From contig NC_085138.1 in NCBI RefSeq assembly GCF_035046485.1, forward strand, positions 268,937,694 through 269,001,693: a stretch of 64,000 nt of DNA. The letters are read 5' to 3'. The first letter of the stretch is position 1; every line of letters begins with the position of its first letter. This document shows, piece after piece, positions 1 through 9,931 of this stretch. The notes under the pieces were generated by a model that saw only the letters and a program-made list of their open reading frames with translations, was not told the origin of the DNA and did no database searches. Source of the stretch: Aedes albopictus. Taxonomy: Eukaryota; Arthropoda; Insecta; Diptera; Culicidae. Position numbers and translations under genes: made by a program.

Positions 1-2285
1 AATTTTCCAATGTCCGTATTAACCGAAGGTATACCAGGCCTACCACATCCTACGCCCCATGACACCATTCCTACTGCAAAATAGCGTAAATCAGAAGTAT
101 CTGGAATGGGGAAAATTATGGGGGAACCTGCATCTCCTTGACAAGTGTCTTGACCAAATTCGCCACCTGCACATATAAAGCTAGAGTCCAACTTAAATCT
201 ATTGTTCCGCGTAGCTCTTTTAAGAATTTGTTCACAATCAGATTTTTGTCTGTATGGGAGTTCCATACTTTTCAGAATGTGTTGATACTTTGTGCGGTTT
301 TGCGGCGTGGTGCCCCAACCTGTAGCGATCACATAACCATTGTCAATGGTGAAATCTTGAGGAGGTAGACAAACTGTGTTTATCGTTGGAGTAAGATCAA
401 ATTTATCATCTAAGAACAAAAGAGCGATGTTGTTCACCAATGAATGGGGATTAAACTTCTCGTGAATTTTCATTTTCACTACCCTACGCTCTTGTGGCGA
501 AATGGGCTCCATAGTTGCTGCCATGTCCCATTCGCCTGCGCGAATTATGAGTTGCTCTGGTTTTCTTTTGTACTCTTTTATGCACTCTGCAGTAGTAAGG
601 ACTATTTCCGGGTCAATTAGCGTTCCAGCACATCTTAGTTTAACTTTACCAGAATCAGCCAATAAAATGGCAACCACCCATGGGAACTCGCCGTATTGTG
701 CTTCGCCATCGTTGCGGTTGATTGTTTTAAATTTGATTCCATCTTCATTTCGGTAGCCGCATTCTTTAATATCTAAATCGTCCACTGAAACTGTTGGGAC
801 GTCTGTTGGTCTTTTTGATAGACAACATACGGTGTCTACTGCACAGTCCACCGATTGTTGATCAGCTTTTCGTTGACAATCTCGGTCAGCTACGCATGTG
901 CCACCCAGAGAATCGCAAGTTCTATCATCTGGTCGTTCAGTATCAATGTCTGGTTTTTGTGTGGTGGGTTGTCTACCAGGACTGGTTGTACTTGTAGTTG
1001 CAGTTTTAGTTGTAGTTGTAGTTGTAGTTGCAGTTGTAGTTTCAGGAATTGGTGAATCACAGCAGACTAGGCTGCCACATTCCTTCCTCCGATCGGTGTA
1101 CTTTATTCCTTTGCAATCCGTTGGTGGTGTACAGACTCCGTTATTATTGAAGCATTTCTGTGAAATATGTAGTGCAATTACCTACGCATTTTGACAATTG
1201 CGAAATCTGTGAATAAATGACATTTACCTTTCCTTCAAGTGATGGCTTTAAAGTAGTTGCTGGCTGATTATCACCCATGCAGCATTCAAATCCTGGATCA
1301 GCACATATTTCAGTTCGCACATCCAAAATAAACGGCGATTCACATTCATCCTTCCGAATACAGGTGCCTCCCATCGATTCACAAGTATCATTAATACTTG
1401 CGGAATTATTGGTCTTTATTTTATTTCTTGGACAACAAGTGTTTAATCCATTACAAATAGACATCCTGGCTTCAACCACATTTCCGCCATCTGCATTTAT
1501 CATGCATTTGTCATCAGGTACACAAATTGAATCAACATCACAATTTTCTTCATTGGTTAAATTTGTACTGATCGGACCCTGAAAGGAGAAACACGATAAG
1601 AATTATATGATATCTAGAATTGCCGAGATAAAAACTCACTTGCTTAACAGCATCATTTGGGCAGCATTGGTATCCGCTCCAGTCACATTCTTCGGAATTT
1701 TTGAACCCCGTATATTTGGAGGCGTTCAGATCAGCAGTGCATTGATTCTTTGGCAAGCATGTGCCAGATCTTTCCATGCAAGGCTAAAAAATACAATGAT
1801 TGAGTTTAAAAGAAAAATTGATGTATTGGAAATGTTTTATGCTCATGCATTCCAATGTATAAGGAGTCGAAGCCTTTTGTGAACCCTGTACAAAAAGTAA
1901 CGTAGACCCCTTGCAGACAAACTATGACCAAGTATTCTTACTGGAATGTTAAAACATTTAAAACTTACAGATTCTTTTGAGCAGCACTTCAAAAAATAAT
2001 CCTCGCAGACATCAGTAAACCGGAGATCCAAAATATTATCACCATCAGTGTTAATTACGTCATTGTTGCAGAGATAAGCAAACACGCAAATGCCATCTTT
2101 GCCGCTGGGTAAGTCACATGGCTGTGTAACATAAATATTAATATCAGCGTCACACTAGGATAACGGCATATTCTTACCATATTGGTGTAATCCTTCGGAA
2201 CTGTATCGCTCGCTGCTAGCCCATTTTGAATCAATCCACAAAGTAGCAAAATACACCAAACTGCTAATCTTATTGCAGCTTCCAT
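1..2285 (-). CDS. CLIP-domain serine protease homologue (CLIPA/SPH type), 3' end off the window
   Basis: Likely a secreted haemolymph cofactor of the melanisation/Toll cascade, by family. Exons by GT-AG boundaries: 2285-2178, 2121-1969, 1783-1640, 1578-1228, 1157-<1, all phase 0. Exon 1 encodes a signal peptide (MEAAIRLAVWCILLLCGL...). The next exons carry one, one, two and two clip-like modules (C-x-G-x-C-x4-C ... C-x(3-5)-CC), then a Thr-rich linker near 990-1060 and a chymotrypsin-fold domain beginning around GEFPWVVA. The triad is lost: His is Glu (TTAECI), Asp is Asn (NNIALLF), Ser is Ala (GDAGSP), so it cannot be an active protease. Only about the last 28 residues lie outside the window. 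The start at 2285 was chosen over an in-frame ATG at 2327 because it gives a cleaner signal peptide and sits a normal distance below the TATA box. The tandem paralogue is at 9932-22806. Confidence 0.9.
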
Positions 2286-2344
2286 CTCGTTCAGCTTACT
2301 AAAGAATGAAAGTTTATGTTCTCTCAATGGTTCATTGCTGCTTA

Positions 2345-2380
2345 CTTATAGCGCTTGGGTATTCCCCGTCTTGCGATAGA
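2345..2380 (-). promoter_or_regulatory. Promoter of first CLIP gene: TATA, kappaB-like and GATA-like sites
   Basis: On the minus strand TATAAG lies at 2350-2345, about 60 bases above the ATG. Just upstream is a near-palindromic kappaB-like site (plus strand GGGTATTCCCC, 2357-2367), then GATAG (plus strand 2375-2379). The block CTATCGCARGAYGGGGA is shared with the promoter of the paralogue near 22869-22890. Binding by a Rel factor is inferred, not shown. Confidence 0.55.
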
Positions 2381-2685
2381 AAAGTAACTCATATCAATGC
2401 ATTTTACTTTTGGACTTCGTGATTCGGATGAGTATTGTTGTTTGTTCAAATTTTTTTAAAGTTTTTCTTTCTTGGGTTTCTATCTTTTACCCGACTTATT
2501 TCACATAAGTGCTGAATGAGCAAAAAGTGTTGCCTATGGAAACTGGTCCTTGAATTCACAATAGTTGTTTAATATCAAATAATCTATTTAGGGTTACAAA
2601 GGGTATTATCGGCAGGTTTGTTCCCTTCGTGATGGGGGGATTTGTGAGCCAAAGTGCCTGAAATTTGGGCATACAACTCAGCTTG

Positions 2686-2883
2686 CACGCAAAAAAAAAA
2701 TCCGTTCCGAATTACGTGCACTTTCAGTCACAATAATAACAACAATAAGAAATGTACACCGTCAACTCGATGTCACGGTTTCTAGAACGCCCATATTGAC
2801 AGCTGGAACTAGTTCCAGTTCACGGTTTATATTTGCTTGTACTCATATTTGTTCACCGTAATCAGAACGGATTTTTACGCGTG
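2686..2883. repeat. Short inverted-repeat element (MITE-like)
   Basis: CACGC-A(n)-TCCGTTC at 2686-2708 is matched in reverse complement by GAACGGATTTTTACGCGTG ending at 2883, with further matching inside (GAATTACG against CGTAATC). The rest of 2400-3160 shows no coding potential that I can support. Confidence 0.5.
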
Positions 2884-3164
2884 TGGTTGGGAAGGATTTG
2901 AGGCCAAATGTTAGATCAACAGGTTAAAAAAAAAACCCTGACGAAGAGAACAAAACTTCCGAAAATATGTAAGTTCCCCCAATTACAAATATGATTCATG
3001 TTTTATGGCCATGATTTTACTACTTCAGTTCAATTCCTATTATAGATACGACGATGGAGCAGCGGGGTTTCTGGTGTGATGCTTTCCACGTATGTAATGT
3101 AATGGTGCAGGTGGCTGACTTACTATACTGTGAGTGGTGGGTGTCTTCGCTAACGCAGTAGTGC

Positions 3165-5616
3165 ATGCCAACTTACTTACCTTACCGATCAGGCTAAGGC
3201 CGAGGTGGCCTCTGCTGTAGTGTACATAGTAGCCGTCTCCATTCCACTCGGTCCATGGCTGTTTGTCTCCAGTTCCGCACTCTGCGTAGGGTCCGCAGAT
3301 CGTCCTCCACTTGGTCGACCCACCTAGCTCGCTGCGCACCACGTCTTCTTGTACCGGTCGGATAACTCTCGAGAACAATTTTAATCGGGTTGCTATCCGG
3401 CATCCTGATGACGTAACCCATCCACCGTAGCCTCCCGATTTTCGTGGTGTGGACGATGGTTGGTTCTCTCAGCAGCTGATGCAGCTCGTGGTTCATTCGC
3501 CTTCTCCAAGTCCCGCCTTTCATCTGCACTCCACCGTAGATGGTACGCAACACCTTCCGTTCGAAAACTCCAAGGGCGCGTTGATCCTGCACACGTTGGG
3601 TCCATGTTTCGTGCCCATAGAGAACCACCGGTCTAAACGTTTTGTAGATAATTAACTTCATGTTACGGCGAACCTCATTCGATCGTAGAGTTCTGCGGAG
3701 TCCAAAGTAAGCACGATTTCCTGCCACAATGCGCCTCTGAATTTCTCTGCTGGTGTCGTTGTCGGCGGTCACCAGTGAGCTCAAGTACACGAATTCTTCA
3801 ACCACTTCGATTTCATCACCGTCGATATAAATTCGTGGTGGCGGGCGCGGTGATTCCTCCCTGGAGTCCTTTGCCATCATGTACTTTGTCTTCGACACAT
3901 TAATGACTAATCCGGTTCGCCTGGCTTCACTCTTAAGTCGGATGTACGTTTCCGCCATCGTCTCAAATTTATGAGCTATAATATCAATATCATCAGCAAA
4001 ACCAAGTAGCTGTACGGACTTCGTGAAAATCGTCCCACTCGTGTTTATCCCTGCTCTCCTTATTACACCTTCTAACGCCATGTTGAACGGCAAGCACGAA
4101 GGTACATCACCTTGCCGTAACCCTCTGCGAGATTCGAAGGGACTCGAGAGTGTCCCTGATACTCAAACTACGCACATCACTCGATCCATCGTCGCCTGGT
4201 TGATCAAATTGTATCAGTTTTTCCGGGAATCCGTATACGTGCATAATCTGCCATAGCTGTTCTCGATCGATTGTATCATACGCCGAATTGAAATCGATGA
4301 ACAAGTGATGTGTGGGCACGTTGTATTCACGGCATTTCTGCAACACCTGGTGGATGGCGAACATCTGGTCCGTTATAGCGCGTTCACCCACACACTCAAC
4401 ACAGATTTGCGGGCTCGGCAAAAACGCGCACAGCCGTCTGCTCAGTAAAACTATCAGCTGATATCCCAGCAAAAAGTGACATTTGTTAGCTGACTCTCAG
4501 CAAAACGATTGCCGAAGCTCAGCAATGAACTGTCAAAATTGCTGAGATCTCAGCAACATTGTTGTTTGCTGATTACTCGGCTGTGCAAATCTCGGCAAAA
4601 GAATGGAAAAATGCTGATATCCCGGCAATCTGAATTAAGTGTGCATGAATCCAGCCGATGTTGCCCCACGAACTCTCTTGAAATCGGTGATAGACGGCGG
4701 CATAAAATTTGGGAGAGTATCTTGTAGGCAGCGCTCAGTAGTGTGATCGCGCGATAGTTCCTGCAATCCAACTTATCGCCCTTTTTGTAGATGGGACACA
4801 CGATACCTTCCATCCACTCCTCCGGTAATACTTCCTCCTCCCAAATCTTGGTAATGACCTAGTGTAGTGCTCTCACCAGTACTTCTCCATCGTGTTTTAG
4901 TAACTTGCTTGGTAGTTGATCTGCTCCAGCGGCTTTGTTGTTTTCAACCGGCTAACTTCCTTCTCAATCTCTTGGAGGTTAGCGGCTGGAAATCTTTCGT
5001 CCTGTGCACATACTCCTGGATCTGTTACCGCGCCACCTTCGGTGCTTGCAACGTCGTCATTGAGGTGTTCATCGTAATGCTGCCGCCACCTCTCGACCAC
5101 CTCACGCTCGCTCGTGAGAATATTCCCGTGATTGTCTCGGCACATGTCGGCTTGTGGCACAAAGCCTCTGCGCGAGCGATTAAGCTTCTCGTAGAACTTT
5201 CGAGTGTCCTTAGCGCGGTACAGCTCTTCCATCGCTTCGCGATCTCGTTCTTCCTGCTGACGCTTCCTCATCCGGAAGACTGAGTTCTGTCTGTTCCGCG
5301 CCTGTCTATAACGTGCCTCATTCGCTCTCGTACGGTGTGGCAGAATTCTCGCCAATGCTGCATTCTTCTCGTTTTTCAACTGTTCACATACGCCGTCGTA
5401 CCAGTCGTTTCTGTGCTTCGGAGTCGCGAAGCCTAGTGCTGTAGCCGAGGTACTACCTATGGCGGATCGGATGTCCCTCCAGCCATCTTCAAGTGTAGCT
5501 GCGCCAAGCTGCTCTTCCGTTGGTAGAGCCACTGCTAACTGCTGCGCGTAGTCTTGAGCCACTTCTATGTTACGTAGCTGCTCGATGTTGAGTCGCGGCG
5601 TTCGACTCAAGACCAC
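3165..5616 (-). pseudogene. RTE-clade LINE remnant (reverse transcriptase)
   Basis: Degenerate non-LTR retrotransposon. In gene order (5616 down to 3194) one reads a post-endonuclease region (RNDWYDGVCEQLKNEKNAA), RT finger motifs (VCPIYKKGDKLDCRNYRAITLL), motif A (LFIDFNSAYDTIDREQLW), motif C region (GFADDIDIIA), the RTE-type YKTFRPVVLYGHETWT block and a C-terminal RRRGAQRARWVDQVEDDL. The frame changes near 4810-4900, 4470-4550 and 4100. A roughly 190-bp AT-rich insert with repeated CTCAGCAA motifs (about 4455-4645) splits the RT. The 3' end runs into short tandem repeats (ttac) near 3168-3182, typical of RTE. It is a different subfamily from the copy at 53323-56568. Confidence 0.85.
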
Positions 5617-5659
5617 GGTCCATACAAATTATTTTTTTTATATGAACGAAAGACCAGCC

Positions 5660-6440
5660 GGGAGGGGGGGGGGGGGTGCTCTCTGTGCTCCACGGCTTCT
5701 TGTACCAACCGGATCAGTCGCGAACACCAACTTTGCAGGGTTGTTGTCCGGCATTCCTGCAAAATGCCCTGCCCTGTCCCAGTCCGATCTTTGCTGCCTC
5801 GCGTTTCAGGTGGGTGCACAGTTCTGCATCCGTTCCAAATGTTCTGGCGATAATGTCCTTGCCGCCCGCAAAGCACTCAAATTGACCATGACCAGATTTT
5901 GTGCAAATCGTACCCGGCTGTTGAGCCCGGCTCGTCGCATTACACCTTCCAGAGCGATGTTGAAAATTAGGCATGAGGGTCCGTCACCGGCGAGAATCGA
6001 ATAAACTGGATAGTTCACCCGAAACCCTTACGCAGTTTTGCACGCCGTCCATCGCATCGTTGCTTTAAGGAGAAACATAAGAGGATACAAATATGGCTGC
6101 CACAATTGCCGAATTGGACCCCTACTCACGTTTTGTTTTCAACAGCCCCAATCTTAAAAGTTCGTAAACAAATGCGCTCGATTTGGAAAACTGCCTCTTT
6201 TTGCAAGTGAGCACAGCCAGGTTGTTCAAGTGCGGTTTGGTTTGATGCTTCGTTCGCCAAATGTGTGCCCCTAAAGTTTGTATGAAAAATTACAATGGGA
6301 TCTTTTGACGATTCTTCTCAATCAGTCTAGTCAGCTTTCCAGGAAAGCCGTTTTCGTCCTTGATTATCCATAGCTCTGGGCGGTTGATACTGCCGTATGC
6401 CGTTTTGAAGTCGATGATCAGGTTGTCCCTAATAATGTAT
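5660..6440 (-). pseudogene. RTE-clade LINE fragment, second subfamily
   Basis: Minus-strand fragments resembling the RTE at 53323-56568: LIFNIALEGVMRRAGLNSR near 5990-5930, the 3' segment around 5690-5760, and an RT piece at about 6330-6440 (reverse complement of motif A, with a TAT at YGS). About 260 bases (roughly 6072-6330) of unrelated sequence beginning GGAGAAACATAAGAGG interrupt the match to the better copy, so this is an old copy with its own insertion. A G-run of about 11 sits near 5665. It abuts the first RTE fragment end to end. Confidence 0.75.
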
Positions 6441-6816
6441 TATACACTGGCGATTGGGTGAATGCAAGGGGGGAGACAGCTCGACGTAGAGCTACACTTT
6501 GTTGATTGAGCAACTCCGAGCTGCTCACATTTTACTCTGAAAAACTTGATGTGTATGGCTACTTCGATCTAAATTTGTTGAACCCACAGGGTCAAGAATG
6601 ACATTTTCACTTAAGTTGTGGTTTGGATGCAATCGAAAATGAGTCTGGATCCCCAGAATACGTTCGCTGACACCGTTAAGCTCCGTCTCTTCAGCCGTTT
6701 CTCTTCATCGATTTTGTCTTCGGATGATTCCGGGAAATACCTAGATTAAGTTTAAATTAGAGTGAAAGTAACATGATCGATTTCTCTTCATCGACTCTCT
6801 TTTCTGCAAATTAATG
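6441..6816. other. Non-coding stretch before gap
   Basis: No open frame, RNA gene or clear repeat pair seen. Confidence 0.4.
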
Positions 6817-7316
6817 NNNNNNNNNNNNNNNNNNNNNNNNNNNNNNNNNNNNNNNNNNNNNNNNNNNNNNNNNNNNNNNNNNNNNNNNNNNNNNNNNNNN
6901 NNNNNNNNNNNNNNNNNNNNNNNNNNNNNNNNNNNNNNNNNNNNNNNNNNNNNNNNNNNNNNNNNNNNNNNNNNNNNNNNNNNNNNNNNNNNNNNNNNNN
7001 NNNNNNNNNNNNNNNNNNNNNNNNNNNNNNNNNNNNNNNNNNNNNNNNNNNNNNNNNNNNNNNNNNNNNNNNNNNNNNNNNNNNNNNNNNNNNNNNNNNN
7101 NNNNNNNNNNNNNNNNNNNNNNNNNNNNNNNNNNNNNNNNNNNNNNNNNNNNNNNNNNNNNNNNNNNNNNNNNNNNNNNNNNNNNNNNNNNNNNNNNNNN
7201 NNNNNNNNNNNNNNNNNNNNNNNNNNNNNNNNNNNNNNNNNNNNNNNNNNNNNNNNNNNNNNNNNNNNNNNNNNNNNNNNNNNNNNNNNNNNNNNNNNNN
7301 NNNNNNNNNNNNNNNN
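6817..7316. other. Assembly gap (500 N)
   Basis: Exactly 500 N, as are the other two gaps, so the length is a placeholder. Confidence 0.99.
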
Positions 7317-7695
7317 TTTGTGAGTTACATCATGTTCGTTTTACCACCTCTGATCATCGCTGATCGGTGTATAGTTCAATCGCAAGCGATAAAAATACAA
7401 TTGATAAGCTGATTGAGCATTCGTGAGGTGATAATTTGCATCATTGCTTAGAAGTATTTTCGAAGGAATCCCTGAATGTTTCTCCGGTGCAATCAGAGCA
7501 CAAACTTCTGGAGGGATTCCAGAATTCCAATATTTCTTTGGATTGGATACTAAAACATGCCATTTTTGTTTACAAATATCTCTGAAACCAGTAGAGATAC
7601 CGCATTCTCGAGGTTTAAATTGGTCCAATAGGGTTCTAGAATCCCCGATTTAGTCTATCAAAGTTATGTTTAAAAATTTAATTCGAAATGTTTTT
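7317..7695. other. Non-coding stretch after gap
   Basis: Contains a weak GGAATCCCTGGA-type degenerate minisatellite (7460-7530); no gene seen. Confidence 0.4.
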
Positions 7696-8790
7696 TTAAA
7701 TGTTTGCCCTATAGGGCAGATTCATGAATCTATATTCACACTGCGGTATGTGCGGACATAGGTTATATTCGAGACGAATGTACCGTCGATTTGGTTTTCT
7801 GTTTGATGGTCGGGTGATCACCAGGTGGCTTTGTGGATATCTTTGCGGGGGAAGAAGGTGCTTCGGACTACCATACCACGGGAGGCTGCAAAGTTTACGC
7901 ATCGCTGGCCGTTATCATTCGATACGGCGTGCAGGCTGCTCGATTACCGGTCTGTACATTTCCTCCCTTCCTACCTGCGCGTTCATGTCGCCGACACCGA
8001 TTTTCACATCGTGCGGCGAGCAACCATCGTATGTTTGCTCTAACTGCGCGTAGAACGCTTCTTTCTCGTCATCAGGTCTCCCTTCGTGTGGGCAGTGGAC
8101 GTTGATGGTGCTGTAGTTGAAGAAACGGCCCTTAACTCTCAACATGCACATCCTTGCGTTGATCGGCTGCCATCCGATCACACGTTGTCGCATCTTGCCC
8201 AACACTATAAATCCTGTTCCCAGTTCATTGGTGATGCCACAGCTTTGGTAGAAGGTAGCCGCTCGATGCCCGCTTTTCCACACTTTCTGTCCAGTCCAAC
8301 AAAGTTCCTGCAACGCCACGATGTCGAAGTTGCGGGGTTGTAGTTCGTCGTAGATTATCCTGTCACATCCTGCGAAACCTAGTGACTTGCAATTCCATGT
8401 TCCTAGTTTCCAATCGTAGTCCTTAGTTCGTCGCGTGGGTCTTTGCCGATTGTATCGAGTCGTATTTTCTCCTATGTTATTCGCAATGGGAATTTTAACG
8501 GGTGGCTTATTGGGCCTACGCCAACACTCCTGTCTCGCCGGAGGGCCATCGTGCCAGTTCTGTTTAACGTCCCAACCAACACTGGGACGACCACACTGAT
8601 GGGGCTACCACCTTGGATTTAGCTGGGCGTGGTGCAGCGTTTCTTACTCAGCCGCTGGATGCCAGAACAGACGCTGTTTGAGCCGCACCTACCAGCTACC
8701 GCACTACCAGCTAAGCATGAGGTAGGAACTTGTGAGGACCAGAGCTATGTTAGACGCTCTCCTTATCGACTCACCGTTTTGCAGCCCAGA
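7696..8790 (-). pseudogene. RTE LINE 5' fragment: 5'UTR and endonuclease start
   Basis: Reading down from about 8420, the minus strand encodes the start of an AP-type endonuclease (KLGTWNCKSLGF then VALQELCWTGQKVWKSG, 8319 downward; INVHCPHEGRPDDEKEAFYAQLEQ; GVGDMNAQVGREEMYRPVIEQ), matching position for position the RTE at 53323-56568. The frame fails near 7915. About 8420-8790 resembles the long GC-rich 5' untranslated region of the same family. Truncated on its 3' side; RT is absent. Confidence 0.75.
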
Positions 8791-8846
8791 ATTTGAAGTA
8801 AGCATAGTTTTTTTAGTGCCCACTAAGTGGATTCTATAGCTACAAT

Positions 8847-9249
8847 CAAGGTTGCGACCATTCATTTGCAAAGATTTACATTCATTTGCTATTATCTCAG
8901 TTCAGAAGCATGCTATCAAAAAACAATGTATGGATGAATTTAACCTTGTAGTTTTATCTGAAAGTTTGCCGAATAACATTGGGGTCGCAAACGTATACCA
9001 AAGTCGTGAGCGAGCTGTGAAGGCAACTTTCCACAGCGTGAATGTAATTTATATTCACCGCGTGGAGAGTTGCCTTCACAGCTTGCTAACGACTTTGGAA
9101 TACGTGTGCGACCCCAATGTTATTCGGCAATCTTTCAGATAAAACTACAAGATTAAATTCATCCATACATTGTTTTTTGATAGCATGCTTCTGATCTGAG
9201 ATAATAGCAAATGAATGTAAATCTTTGCAAATGAATTGTTGCAACCTTG
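8847..9249. mobile_element. hAT-like hairpin MITE with 8-bp target duplication
   Basis: Near-perfect palindrome of about 403 bp with arms of roughly 190 bp around a short loop near 9050. Ends are CAAGGTTGC (8847) and GCAACCTTG (9249). GCTACAAT flanks it on both sides (8839-8846 and 9250-9257), an 8-bp target duplication as in hAT elements. No coding capacity. Confidence 0.85.
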
Positions 9250-9257
9250 GCTACAAT

Positions 9258-9931
9258 TCTCGGGCGGAAGCTAGAGATTCGTAACCATACAAAATAATGG
9301 TTTATCCGAAGATATTTTTAACTGGAACAGATCAGAGTTCCATTCAGGAATACCTCTTGCGGTCCACAGAGGACAAGCTTCTTTCAAAGCAATAGTTATG
9401 GTATACCAAAATGGAGGGCGTTGTAGTAACAAAACCACAATTAAACTCTCTTCGAGTAGCAATGGAAGCGAGTTATCCATAAAATGTGGTCGCAACCAAT
9501 TAGTACAGGTTACCCAGTTTGTTGAGCAGGGACGCCTGAGTACACAAAGTTTGCGAAGGAACACTCAAAAGTGCAAAGAAGGTCAAATAGAGACTCCTCA
9601 TCTGACACATGCCAATCAGTCAACTCATGACAAATTCTGCTCATGCAGAGTTAGGTTAGGTGCAATTCTATGTTAAGTAACTGTACTACCTAAGTAATCC
9701 ACCAAACTGAAGCATCTCAATTAATGTTTGAGCTATTTCGGATGATACCGTTAATATTGATGATCAACTTACTTCAGAAGTCCCACCACTACCATCCTAC
9801 ACCCCCCACCCCCCTTCCCCAAAAGGATTTTTCCAATTCACAAACAAATTTAAGAAGAATTTTTATACTTTCTTATGACAAAAATTCTGATATACTTATT
9901 TTATACTTGTAATTCATATTTTATTATATTC
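9258..9931. other. Intergenic, downstream of second CLIP gene
   Basis: No gene recognised. Contains a C-rich run near 9790-9820. The minus-strand polyadenylation signal of the CLIP gene lies at its right end. Confidence 0.4.
9920..9925 (-). terminator. Polyadenylation signal AATAAA of second CLIP gene
   Basis: TTTATT on the plus strand, AATAAA on the minus strand, six bases past the stop codon at 9934-9932. The very short 3'UTR is plausible in insects, but a later site cannot be excluded. Confidence 0.45.

Noticed and set aside
6814..7323. Open frames made of N
   Set aside because: Artefacts of 500-N gaps, as are those over 32317-32816 and 57817-58316.
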